Source: Mycolicibacter heraklionensis (GTDB lineage: Bacteria; Actinomycetota; Actinomycetes; Mycobacteriales; Mycobacteriaceae). Taken from it: a stretch of DNA of 64,000 nucleotides. A program made the translations under genes and the position numbers. The notes beneath the pieces are model-generated. The model saw nothing but the letters and a program-made list of their open reading frames with translations, had not been told where the DNA came from and made no database searches. The number at the start of each line of letters is the position of its first letter. Position 1 is the first letter of the stretch. The DNA is taken from NCBI GenBank assembly GCA_001673575.1, contig LZME01000115.1, positions 1-64,000 of the forward strand, written 5' to 3'. Positions 24,626-32,605 of the stretch are shown here, piece by piece.

Positions 24626-25632
24626 GTCAAGACGGGCTCGGTGGGCGGCACATCGTAAAACTGTGTCGCCCATTTCCGCAGCGTCATAAACGGTTTCGCG
24701 TCGACCTTGGACAGTGCCGGATTCTGGATGTAGCGCTGGTAGCGCCAGATACCCAGGTCGTCTTCGACGGTGGTCAGGAACTGCTTCTCGACCCGCGTGC
24801 GCACGTCATCCGGCGGCGCATCGGAGTCATCCCCGGGAATCCGTGGCCACCAGATCGAATAGAACAGGTCTGAGTGGCCTTCGTCGACCGGGGTGCAGGT
24901 GAAGATCAGCCGGTGCTGCTGCACGCCCTCGAAGATGCTGATCGCCCCGCCGAGCCCGAACAGATGGCTGTGGAAGCGCAACGCCATCTGTTCCGGGTCG
25001 TCGGCGCGTTCGTCGGGCCAGCCCGCGACGAACTGCCACTCCTGGTCGGCCATCTTCCAATCGAGCACCCTCGGTGTCACCGTCGCATGGTGCACGTACT
25101 GGAAATGTGCACTGTCAGCGGCATTCTCGGCGACGATCTGCGGGTGGACCGGTTCGCCCTGAAGGCGTCGGGAGAACTCCGGGTAGGCGCGGTAGTAGTC
25201 CTGCGGACCTGCGGTGAACTGGGGAAACTTGCCGAAGATGTCGGGCATCTCCCAGTGGGGTTCGGCGCCGTCGGGATGGTGCCATGCGAATACGCAGCCG
25301 TGCTGCTCGCGAACCGGGTAAACCCGCAGGCGCAACGCCTTGTTCGGCCGGTCCGGCTGATAGGGGATGAACTTGTTGCAGCCGTCGGGGCCCCACTGCC
25401 AGCCGTGGAAGGGGCACTCGACGCGGTCTTCGACCACCGTGCCGCCGTGGCCGAGGTGGGCGCCCATGTGCTTGCAGTGCGCCTCCATCACATGCAGTTC
25501 GCCGCCGACGTCGCGGTAGGCGACCAGGTCCTCGCCGAAGTAGTGCAGGGCACGGGTCGTTCCGGTGGCGAACTCCGGTGACCAGCCGATCATGAACCAG
25601 CCGGTGACCTTCCAGGTGAACGGAACGTTCAT
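24622..25632 (-). CDS. Rieske non-heme iron oxygenase, alpha subunit (KshA-like)
   Basis: This 336-residue protein has a Rieske centre with C53-x-H55 and C73-x2-H76 (the second half within VECPFHGWQWG), and a mononuclear iron site in NAADSAHFQYVHH. The overall pattern resembles KshA, the oxygenase of 3-ketosteroid 9-alpha-hydroxylase, although it is shorter than KshA. An electron-transfer partner (KshB-like reductase) is not in the window. ATG 25632 is chosen because GGGAGGA lies upstream. It starts the operon with the isochorismatase-fold and FadD genes and is divergent from the F420-type gene across a cluster operator. The substrate is unknown; ring or side-chain hydroxylation is likely. 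Confidence 0.9.
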   Translation of the reverse strand: MNVPFTWKVTGWFMIGWSPEFATGTTRALHYFGEDLVAYRDVGGELHVMEAHCKHMGAHLGHGGTVVEDRVECPFHGWQWGPDGCNKFIPYQPDRPNKALRLRVYPVREQHGCVFAWHHPDGAEPHWEMPDIFGKFPQFTAGPQDYYRAYPEFSRRLQGEPVHPQIVAENAADSAHFQYVHHATVTPRVLDWKMADQEWQFVAGWPDERADDPEQMALRFHSHLFGLGGAISIFEGVQQHRLIFTCTPVDEGHSDLFYSIWWPRIPGDDSDAPPDDVRTRVEKQFLTTVEDDLGIWRYQRYIQNPALSKVDAKPFMTLRKWATQFYDVPPTEPVLT

Positions 25633-25655
25633 CGCATTTCCTCCCACAACATCCA

Positions 25656-25672
25656 ACTGAATACCGTACCGT
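25656..25672. promoter_or_regulatory. ACTGTAA-type operator in the Rieske/F420 divergent promoter
   Basis: ACTGAAT-ACC-GTACCGT matches the cluster motif at 10 of 14 positions. It lies 23 bases upstream of the Rieske start and 42 bases upstream of the F420-type gene in an 82-base gap, so one site could control both operons. Confidence 0.45.
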
Positions 25673-25714
25673 AAACCCATCGATAAGTGCACCCGTGAGG
25701 AATGGAGTGTGGTC

Positions 25715-26767
25715 ATGGGCCGATCCGAGCGGGTCCTCGATGAACTGGGCTACTACCTGCTGGCCGGCGCGGGCGGGGAGGGGCCGGCCGCGCTGATGGA
25801 TGAAGCCCGCCGTGGCGAGGAACTCGGGTTCGGGACCGCGTTCATCTCCGAACGCTGGAACGTCAAAGAGGCGTCGTCGCTGGTCGGGGCCGCGTGCGCG
25901 GTCACGGACCGGATGCAGATCGCCACCGCGGCAACCAATCACAACACCCGCCATCCGTTGATCACGGCGTCATGGGCGACCACCATGCACCGACTGTCCG
26001 GGGGACGGTTCACCCTGGGCATCGGCCGCGGCGTAGCTGCCATGTACGCCGCATTCGGGATTCCGAACGTCACCACCGCGCAGATGGCCGACTTCGCACA
26101 GGTGATGCGCCGACTCTGGCAAGGCGAGGTGATCGTGGGCCACGACGGGCCGATCGGCCGCTATCAGGTGCTGTTCTTGGACCCGGACTTCGCCGAAGTC
26201 ATCCGGCTGGCGCTGGTGGCATTCGGGCCGAAGACGCTCGAGCTGGGCGGAGCCTTGTTCGACGACGTCATCCTGCACACCTACTTCACTCCGGAGACCT
26301 TGCAGCGCAGCGTGAAAACGGTGAAAGATGCCGCGGAACGAGCCGGCCGCGACCCGGCCGACGTGCGGGTGTGGTCGTGTTTCGCCACCGTGGGCGATCA
26401 CCTGCCCGAAGAGCTGCGGCTGAAAAAGACCGTGGCGCGGCTGGCCACCTACCTACAGGGCTACGGCGACCTGCTGGTGCGCACCAACAACTGGGACCCG
26501 GCCGTGCTGCAGCGCTTCCGCGAGGACCCGGTGGTGACGTCGATCCCGGGCGGTATCGACCACAAGGCCACCGCCGCCCAGATCGAGCACATCGCGACGT
26601 TGATCCCCGACGAGTGGCTGGAACCGGCGGCCACCGGTCCGGCGCGGCGCTGCGCCGAGCGCATCCGCGAGGAGTTCGGCTACGGCGCCGACGCGGTGAT
26701 CTTGCACGGGGCCACCCCTGACGAGCTGGAGCCGGTGGTCACCGCGTACCGCGACGTCGTGGGGTGA
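25715..26767 (+). CDS. LLM-class F420-dependent oxidoreductase
   Basis: This 350-residue luciferase-like TIM-barrel protein begins ELGYYLLAGAGGEGPAALMD and has EARRGEELGFGTAFISERWN and LSGGRFTLGIGRGVAAMYAAF, typical of actinobacterial F420-dependent oxidoreductases of the MSMEG_2249-like group. The ATG at 25715 follows GGAG at the right spacing. It may oxidise an alcohol or reduce an unsaturated intermediate with F420. The gene is divergent from the Rieske operon and shares its operator, and ends next to mftR. The cofactor assignment rests on family. Confidence 0.85.
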   Translation: MGRSERVLDELGYYLLAGAGGEGPAALMDEARRGEELGFGTAFISERWNVKEASSLVGAACAVTDRMQIATAATNHNTRHPLITASWATTMHRLSGGRFTLGIGRGVAAMYAAFGIPNVTTAQMADFAQVMRRLWQGEVIVGHDGPIGRYQVLFLDPDFAEVIRLALVAFGPKTLELGGALFDDVILHTYFTPETLQRSVKTVKDAAERAGRDPADVRVWSCFATVGDHLPEELRLKKTVARLATYLQGYGDLLVRTNNWDPAVLQRFREDPVVTSIPGGIDHKATAAQIEHIATLIPDEWLEPAATGPARRCAERIREEFGYGADAVILHGATPDELEPVVTAYRDVVG

Positions 26768-26770
26768 GCG

Positions 26771-27367
26771 TCAGTCCAGGCCACCGCGGATCGCGTCGAA
26801 CGCCTCGCCGAGAACCTGTGGCAACACCAGCGACTCATCGCCCAGCCAGCGTTCGTAAGCGCTGAGCGCCACCCCCAGCATCATCCACGCCACCGTCTGC
26901 GGCCGCAGGTCGTCGGCGTCCAGACCCGCCCGGCGTGCCACGAACTCCGCGATGACGCTGCGCCAGCCGGCGTACATCGTCATCGAGTAGGCCTGCAGCT
27001 CATCGGTCTGCAGGATCACCCGCATCCGTCTGCGGTGGCGCGCGGTCTCACTTGCGTCGAAGGTGTTGAACGCCAACAGCGCCGCACGCAACGCGTCACC
27101 GAGTGGCGCCCCGGGTTCGATACCGTCCAGCAGTTCCCGGAGCTGGTGCAGGTGCGCGTCGAAGTCGCCCCACGGGATGGCGTTCTTCGAGGCGTAGTAC
27201 CGGAACACCGTGCGACGGCCGATGCCGGCGGCCTGGGCCACGTCGTCGACGCTGACCTCACCGAATCCGCGGGCGGCGAACAGGTCGATCGCCACGTCGG
27301 TGATGTGCTGCGGGGTGGTGGAGCGGCGCCGCCCGGCGCGGGGGTGCGGATCCGGCGTACCGCCCAT
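26771..27367 (-). CDS. mftR: Mycofactocin system TetR-family regulator MftR
   Basis: This 198-residue TetR repressor has an N-terminal helix-turn-helix ([20 protein letters not shown] and [19 protein letters not shown]) and a helical ligand domain. It has the characteristic W-G-D-F-D segment after the DNA-binding domain and lies divergent from mftA, as in other mycobacteria (Rv0691c in M. tuberculosis). Known work on MftR describes an acyl-CoA-responsive repressor of the mft genes. Candidate operators lie in the mftR-mftA gap. Whether it also binds the ACTGTAA-type sites of the catabolic cluster is unknown. Confidence 0.93.
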   Translation of the reverse strand: MGGTPDPHPRAGRRRSTTPQHITDVAIDLFAARGFGEVSVDDVAQAAGIGRRTVFRYYASKNAIPWGDFDAHLHQLRELLDGIEPGAPLGDALRAALLAFNTFDASETARHRRRMRVILQTDELQAYSMTMYAGWRSVIAEFVARRAGLDADDLRPQTVAWMMLGVALSAYERWLGDESLVLPQVLGEAFDAIRGGLD

Positions 27368-27380
27368 CTGACAGCCCCAC

Positions 27381-27445
27381 TTCCTTTACGGCACTCGATG
27401 CCATATTCTGTCCGAGATTGTGACCGACACGACAGTCCTTTGTCG
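27381..27445 (+). promoter_or_regulatory. Candidate mftA promoter and MftR operator
   Basis: TATTCT at 27404-27409 is a possible -10 element, with TTCCTT 17 bases upstream at the -35 position (weak). CGACA-GTCCTT-TGTCG at 27430-27445 is a 5-6-5 inverted repeat, suitable for a TetR dimer, about 28 bases before mftA. The region is the only space between the divergent mftR and mftA genes. Confidence 0.4.
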
Positions 27446-27472
27446 AACCCGAACGTGAGAAAGGCCCGCGTC

Positions 27473-27568
27473 ATGGACCAGAACCAGCAGAACGAGACTT
27501 CCGCCGAGATCGTCACCGAGACCCTGGTCGAAGAGGTGTCCATCGACGGCATGTGCGGCGTCTACTGA
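27473..27568 (+). CDS. mftA: Mycofactocin precursor peptide MftA
   Basis: This 31-residue peptide begins MDQNQQNETSAEIV, has an acidic middle and ends with the invariant core IDGMCGVY. The last two residues, Val-Tyr, are the substrate of MftC, which decarboxylates the Tyr and crosslinks it to Val; MftE then releases the dipeptide that becomes the redox cofactor mycofactocin. It is too short for most gene finders but its position between mftR and mftB and its exact C-terminus make the call firm. mftB starts two bases after the stop. Confidence 0.96.
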   Translation: MDQNQQNETSAEIVTETLVEEVSIDGMCGVY

Positions 27569-27570
27569 CC

Positions 27571-27876
27571 ATGCCGGAGGTCGCCGTGGCCTCGGAGGCA
27601 ACAGCGTTCGACCCCGACCGCGGCTGGGAGCTGCACCCGCAGGTGGCGCTCCGCCCGGAGCCGTTTGGTGCGCTGCTGTACCACTTCGGCACCCGTAAGT
27701 TGTCGTTCCTGAAGAACCGCACCATCGTCGAGGTGGTGCGGTCTCTTCCGGACCACGACGATGTCCGATCCGCCTGCCGCGCAGCCGGAGTCGACGATGC
27801 CGATCAGGGTCTGTACCTGCATGCGCTGGGCGTGCTGGCGGACTCGAAGATGCTGATGCCCAGGGAGGGCCAATGA
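27571..27876 (+). CDS. mftB: Mycofactocin peptide chaperone MftB
   Basis: This 101-residue protein is a PqqD-like RiPP recognition element with the motif WELHPQVALRPEPFGALLYHFGTRKLSFL and the closing helix ALGVLADSKMLMP. It binds MftA and presents it to the radical SAM enzyme MftC. The ATG at 27571 leaves a two-base gap after mftA. The 3' end overlaps mftC by four bases (ATGA), so the stoichiometry of chaperone and enzyme is probably coupled by translation. Confidence 0.95.
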   Translation: MPEVAVASEATAFDPDRGWELHPQVALRPEPFGALLYHFGTRKLSFLKNRTIVEVVRSLPDHDDVRSACRAAGVDDADQGLYLHALGVLADSKMLMPREGQ

Positions 27877-29054
27877 CATCCGTGGCACCGGTGCCCCGGC
27901 TTATCGAACAATTCGAGCACGGGCTTGACGCTCCGATCTGCCTGACGTGGGAGCTGACCTACGCCTGCAACCTGGCGTGCGTGCACTGCCTGTCCTCGTC
28001 GGGCAAGCGCGATCCCCGCGAGCTGTCCACGCAGCAGTGCAAGGACATCATCGACGAGCTGGAACGCATGCAGGTGTTCTACGTCAACATCGGTGGCGGG
28101 GAACCCACAGTGCGCTCGGACTTTTGGGAGCTCGTGGATTACGCCACCGAGCACCACGTCGGCGTGAAGTTCTCCACCAACGGCCTGCGGATCACCCCAG
28201 AGGTGGCGGCCAAGCTGGCGGCGAGCGACTACGTCGACGTCCAGATCTCCCTGGACGGTGCTACCGCAGAGGTCAACGACCCGATCCGCGGCCCCGGCTC
28301 GTTCGATATGGCGATCCGGGCGCTGGAGAACCTGGCCGCGGCCGGCTTCTCCGACGCCAAGATCTCGGTCGTCGCGACCCGCCACAACATCGACCAGCTT
28401 GATGACTTCGCCGCGTTGGCCAACCGCTACGGGGCCACGCTGCGCATCACCCGGCTGCGGCCGTCGGGGCGTGGCGCCGACGTGTGGGACGACCTGCACC
28501 CGACCGCCGACCAGCAGGTCCAGCTCTACGACTGGCTGGTGGCCAACGGGGAACGGGTGCTCACCGGTGACTCCTTCTTCCACCTGTCCGGGCTTGGCGC
28601 GCCCGGCGCGCTGGCCGGGCTGAACATGTGCGGCGCCGGGCGCGTGGTGTGCCTCATCGACCCGGTCGGTGATGTCTACGCCTGTCCCTTCGCCATCCAC
28701 GACCGTTTCCTGGCCGGAAACGTGTTGGCCGATAATGGATTCGACAACGTCTGGAAGAACGCCCCGCTGTTTCGTGAACTGCGGGAGCCGCAGTCCGCCG
28801 GCGCCTGCGGCAGCTGCGACCACTACGACAGCTGCCGGGGTGGCTGCATGGCGGCAAAGTTCTTCACCGGCCTGCCACTGGATGGTCCCGATCCGGAATG
28901 CGTCCAGGGCTACGGCGCACCCGCGCTGGCCGCCGATCGCACCAAGCCCCGTCCGGCCGCGGACCATTCCCGCGGCAAACCGATCACCACTGTGGTGCCG
29001 TTGACGCTGTCCATGCGTCCGCCGGCCCGCCTCTGCAATGAAAGTCCAATCTGA
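27873..29054 (+). CDS. mftC: Mycofactocin radical SAM maturase MftC
   Basis: This 393-residue radical SAM/SPASM enzyme carries the iron-sulfur motif C32-x3-C36-x2-C39 (ELTYACNLACVHCLSSSGKR). Its C-terminal SPASM domain holds many cysteines (CGAGRVVCLIDPVGDVYACP, CGSCDHYDSCRGGCMAAKFF and a final PECVQGYG) for auxiliary clusters. It performs oxidative decarboxylation of the MftA C-terminal Tyr and the Val-Tyr crosslink. It is translationally coupled to mftB and separated from mftD by two bases. Confidence 0.97.
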   Translation: MTSVAPVPRLIEQFEHGLDAPICLTWELTYACNLACVHCLSSSGKRDPRELSTQQCKDIIDELERMQVFYVNIGGGEPTVRSDFWELVDYATEHHVGVKFSTNGLRITPEVAAKLAASDYVDVQISLDGATAEVNDPIRGPGSFDMAIRALENLAAAGFSDAKISVVATRHNIDQLDDFAALANRYGATLRITRLRPSGRGADVWDDLHPTADQQVQLYDWLVANGERVLTGDSFFHLSGLGAPGALAGLNMCGAGRVVCLIDPVGDVYACPFAIHDRFLAGNVLADNGFDNVWKNAPLFRELREPQSAGACGSCDHYDSCRGGCMAAKFFTGLPLDGPDPECVQGYGAPALAADRTKPRPAADHSRGKPITTVVPLTLSMRPPARLCNESPI

Positions 29055-29056
29055 AA

Positions 29057-30247
29057 ATGGCTCGTGATGTCTGGTTCGAAACTGTTGCTATAGCCCAGGA
29101 ACGAGCCAAAAAGCGGCTCCCGAAGTCTGCTTACTCCTCGCTGATCTCGGCCAGTGAAAAGGGCCTGACGGTCAGCGACAACGTGGCGGCGTTCAGCGAA
29201 CTGGGATTCGCCCCGCATGTGGTGGGTGCGCCGGCCAGTCGCGAGCTGTCGACAACGGTTATGGGGCAAGAGATCTCAATGCCGGTGATGATCTCGCCGA
29301 CCGGGGTGCAGGCGGTCGACCCGGACGGCGAGGTGGCCGTCGCGCGCGCGGCGGCGGCGCGTGGCACCGCGATGGGTCTCTCGTCGTTTGCCAGCAAGCC
29401 GATGGAAGAGGTCATCGCGGCTAACCCCAAGACCTTCTTTCAGATCTACTGGCTGGGCGGACGCGACGCGATCGCCGAGCGGGTGGAGCGCGCCCGGGCG
29501 GCCGGGGCCGTCGGGATGATCGCCACCACCGACTGGAGCTTCTCGCACGGGCGGGACTGGGGCAGCCCCACCATCCCGGAGAAGATGGACCTCAAGACCA
29601 TGGTCAAGATGATGCCGGAGGCTCTCACCAGGCCGGGATGGTTCCTGCGGTGGGCCAAGACCATGCGTCCGCCGAGCCTGCGGGTGCCCAACCAAGCGGG
29701 CCGCGGCGAGGCCGGGCCGCCGTTCTTCCAGGCCTACGGGGAATGGATGGGTACCCCACCGCCCACCTGGGAAGACATCGCCTGGCTGCGTGAGCTGTGG
29801 GGCGGGCCCTTCATGCTCAAGGGCGTGATGCGGGTGGACGATGCGAAACGTGCTGTGGATGCCGGTGTTTCGGCGATCTCCGTCTCCAATCACGGCGGTA
29901 ACAACCTGGACGGCACCCCGGCGGCGATCCGGGCCCTGCCGGCCATCGCCGAGGCCGTGGGCGACCAGATCGAGGTGTTGCTGGACGGTGGCATCCGGCG
30001 GGGCAGCGACGTCGTCAAGGCGGTAGCGCTGGGAGCGCGTGCCGTGATGATCGGACGCGCTTACCTGTGGGGGCTGGGCGCCGCCGGGCAGCCCGGGGTG
30101 GAGAACGTGTTGGACATCCTCCGGGGCGGCATCGACTCGGCACTGATGGGCCTGGGCCGGGCCTCGGTGCACGATCTGTCGACGGACGACATCCTGATTC
30201 CGGCCGGATTCACCCGGGCGCTGGGCGTGCCCGCCGCCGAGGTCTAG
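29057..30247 (+). CDS. mftD: Mycofactocin FMN-dependent dehydrogenase MftD
   Basis: This 396-residue alpha-hydroxyacid oxidase-type FMN protein has SMPVMISPTGVQAVDPDGE, the active-site His in SVSNHGGNNLDGTPAAIRAL and the phosphate-binding segment LDGGIRRGSDVVKAVALGAR. In mycofactocin maturation it oxidises the aminopyrrolidinone intermediate AHDP to the redox-active ketoamide. It follows mftC by two bases. A strong hairpin lies directly after the stop, before mftE. Confidence 0.95.
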   Translation: MARDVWFETVAIAQERAKKRLPKSAYSSLISASEKGLTVSDNVAAFSELGFAPHVVGAPASRELSTTVMGQEISMPVMISPTGVQAVDPDGEVAVARAAAARGTAMGLSSFASKPMEEVIAANPKTFFQIYWLGGRDAIAERVERARAAGAVGMIATTDWSFSHGRDWGSPTIPEKMDLKTMVKMMPEALTRPGWFLRWAKTMRPPSLRVPNQAGRGEAGPPFFQAYGEWMGTPPPTWEDIAWLRELWGGPFMLKGVMRVDDAKRAVDAGVSAISVSNHGGNNLDGTPAAIRALPAIAEAVGDQIEVLLDGGIRRGSDVVKAVALGARAVMIGRAYLWGLGAAGQPGVENVLDILRGGIDSALMGLGRASVHDLSTDDILIPAGFTRALGVPAAEV

Positions 30248-30254
30248 TCAAATG

Positions 30255-30284
30255 GCGCCGGTCCGCCGCTCGTCGGACCGGCGC
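30255..30284 (+). terminator. Hairpin after mftD
   Basis: GCGCCGGTCCG at 30255-30265 and CGGACCGGCGC at 30274-30284 form a perfect 11-bp, GC-rich stem with an eight-base loop, seven bases after the mftD stop. No T-run follows, which is common for mycobacterial terminators. It may attenuate readthrough into mftEFG or protect the mftA-D message. Confidence 0.6.
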
Positions 30285-30443
30285 GCCCACCTGCCCAAAT
30301 CAGGGTCAATCCTGATACGCCCGTGGCGGACGGGACGGACGTGACCATCCGGGAGCATTCCGGGCGCTGGGCACCAAAAATTTACGGCGGTCGTACTCGT
30401 CAACAACTGGTGTACGACAGGTGAATTCGCTTACCATCGTCCG

Positions 30444-31190
30444 ATGGCGGTTGGCGGCGAGCTCGGTGGTGCGACCTGGAGCGAGCTGCAGAACCGGCTA
30501 CCGGGCCAGCTGCCGGGGCGGGGGATGATGCTTTTGGTCCCGGTGGGGTCGACCGAGCAACACGGCCCGCACCTACCGCTGGACACCGATACCCGGGTCG
30601 CGCAGGCGCTCGCCCAGGAGCTGGCCGAGCGGTCGGCAGGGGCTGGGGCGGGGCACGGCTGGGCAGTCGCGCCGGCCATCGCTTACGGGGCCAGCGGCGA
30701 GCATCAGAGCTTTGCCGGAACCATCTCGATCGGCACCGACGCGCTGATCCAGCTTTTGCTGGAGTACGGCCGCTCCGCCTGCTGCTGGGCGCAGCGGGTG
30801 GTTTTCGTCAACGGCCATGGCGGCAATGTGCCCGCCTTGATCGAGGCGGTGGGCCGGCTGCGGTTCGAAGGCCGCGAGGTGGCGTGGCTCCCGTGTGCCG
30901 CTCCGGGAGCCGATGCCCATGCTGGCCATACCGAAACGTCTCTGCTGCTGCATCTTTCGCCCGATAGTGTGAGGTTCGAGCGGGCGCTTCCCGGCAACAG
31001 CGCGCCATTGGCGCAGTTGCTGCCCGCGATGCGCGAGGGCGGTGTTGCTGCGGTGAGTGCCGTCGGGGTGCTGGGGGACCCGACCACCGCCACTGCTGCC
31101 GAAGGGCAACGACTCTTCGGCGCGATGGCCGAGGCCGGCCTGGCGGTCCTCGGCGCCTGGGCGCCCGGCCCCGACGGGATGCTGCGATGA
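30444..31190 (+). CDS. mftE: Mycofactocin precursor peptidase MftE (creatininase family)
   Basis: This 248-residue creatininase-type metallopeptidase has the metal ligands in [20 protein letters not shown] and [15 protein letters not shown], with further His in [15 protein letters not shown]. It cleaves modified MftA to release the C-terminal Val-Tyr-derived AHDP. It starts 196 bases after mftD, past a hairpin, so it may have its own promoter. No clear ribosome binding site precedes ATG 30444. It overlaps mftF by four bases. Confidence 0.94.
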   Translation: MAVGGELGGATWSELQNRLPGQLPGRGMMLLVPVGSTEQHGPHLPLDTDTRVAQALAQELAERSAGAGAGHGWAVAPAIAYGASGEHQSFAGTISIGTDALIQLLLEYGRSACCWAQRVVFVNGHGGNVPALIEAVGRLRFEGREVAWLPCAAPGADAHAGHTETSLLLHLSPDSVRFERALPGNSAPLAQLLPAMREGGVAAVSAVGVLGDPTTATAAEGQRLFGAMAEAGLAVLGAWAPGPDGMLR

Positions 31191-32599
31191 CCGCGGCTCG
31201 GCTGCCGGACGGTTTCGCCGTGCAGGTCGACCGGAAGGTGCGGGTCCTGGGGCGGGGCTCCACGCTTCTGGGCGGTTCGCCGACCCGGCTGCTGCGGTTG
31301 GCGCCGGCCGCTCAGGGGATGTTATCCGATGGCCGGTTGGAGGTACGCGACGCCGTCAGCGCACAACTGGCCCGTACCCTGCTCGACGCCACCGTTGCCC
31401 ACCCACGGCCTGCGGGCGGGCCATCGTATCGAGACGTGACGGTGGTTATCCCGGTGCGAGACAACATCGTCGGGCTGCAACGGCTGGTGGCGGCACTGCG
31501 CGGCCTGCGTGTCGTGGTGGTGGACGACGGGTCACAGGTCCCGATCCGCCAGGAGGATCTGACCGCCGCGCCGTGTTGCGAGGTGCAGGTGCTGCGCCAC
31601 GAGGAGAACCGGGGACCGGCGGCCGCGCGTAACACCGGGTTGATGGCCTGCACCACAGATTTCGTGGCGTTCCTGGATTCCGACGTGGTGCCGCGCCGGG
31701 GCTGGCTGGAGGCACTGCTGGGGCACTTCTGTGACCCGGCCGTGGCCCTGGTGGCCCCCCGTATTGTCGGTATGGCCGACAGCGGACACCTGGTCGCGCG
31801 GTACGAGGCCATCCGTTCGTCGCTGGACCTGGGCGGCTGCGAGGCGCCGGTGGTGCCTTACGGCAAGGTCGCCTACGTCCCCAGCGCGGCGATCATCTGC
31901 CGCTCCAGCACGCTACGGGAGCTGGGTGGCTTCGACGAGGCGCTGCATTCCGGCGAAGACGTCGACCTGTGCTGGCGGTTGGTGGACGCGGGCAGCAGAC
32001 TGCGCTATGAGCCGATTGCGCAGGTCGCCCACGATCATCGGATAGAGCTGCGGGATTGGGTGGCGCGCAAGGCGTTTTACGGGGGTTCGGCGGCGCCGCT
32101 GTCCGCGCGTCATCCCGACAAAGCCGCGCCCATGGTGATCTCGGGTTGGGCGCTGGCGGGCTGGGCCCTGATGGCGCTCGGCTCGGCGGTGGGCTATCTG
32201 GTCTCGTTGGCGATCGCCGCGCTGACCGGACACCGGGTTGCCCGGTCTATGCGCGGCCCGGACACCGCGCCGGCAGATGTGCTGCTGGTGACGTTGCGCG
32301 GACTGGCGAGCGCCGGGCTGCAGCTCGCCTCGGCCCTGTGCCGGCACTACTGGCCGGTCGCCCTGCTGGCCGCATGCGTGTCACAGCGATGCCGCAGGGC
32401 GCTACTGCTGGCGGCGGTCGCCGACGGCGTGGTGGACTGGCTGCGGCACGCGCGCAGTGAAGACGATTCCCGGCCCCTGGGGCTGCCGGCCTACCTGCTG
32501 CTCAAGCGAGTCGACGATCTGGCATACGGCGCCGGCTTGTGGACCGGGGTGGTGCGCGAACGCAATATTGCCGCGCTCAAGCCGCAGATTCGCAGCTAG
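31187..32599 (+). CDS. mftF: Mycofactocin glycosyltransferase MftF
   Basis: This 470-residue protein has a family 2 glycosyltransferase domain: [20 protein letters not shown], the nucleotide-binding VVVDDGS, and the metal-binding [12 protein letters not shown]. After the catalytic part come hydrophobic segments ([20 protein letters not shown] and [10 protein letters not shown]), which suggest membrane association. It adds the oligoglucose chain to the mycofactocin core. ATG 31187 overlaps the mftE stop, so the two are coupled. Confidence 0.95.
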   Translation: MTAARLPDGFAVQVDRKVRVLGRGSTLLGGSPTRLLRLAPAAQGMLSDGRLEVRDAVSAQLARTLLDATVAHPRPAGGPSYRDVTVVIPVRDNIVGLQRLVAALRGLRVVVVDDGSQVPIRQEDLTAAPCCEVQVLRHEENRGPAAARNTGLMACTTDFVAFLDSDVVPRRGWLEALLGHFCDPAVALVAPRIVGMADSGHLVARYEAIRSSLDLGGCEAPVVPYGKVAYVPSAAIICRSSTLRELGGFDEALHSGEDVDLCWRLVDAGSRLRYEPIAQVAHDHRIELRDWVARKAFYGGSAAPLSARHPDKAAPMVISGWALAGWALMALGSAVGYLVSLAIAALTGHRVARSMRGPDTAPADVLLVTLRGLASAGLQLASALCRHYWPVALLAACVSQRCRRALLLAAVADGVVDWLRHARSEDDSRPLGLPAYLLLKRVDDLAYGAGLWTGVVRERNIAALKPQIRS

Positions 32600-32605
32600 G
32601 CCGCC

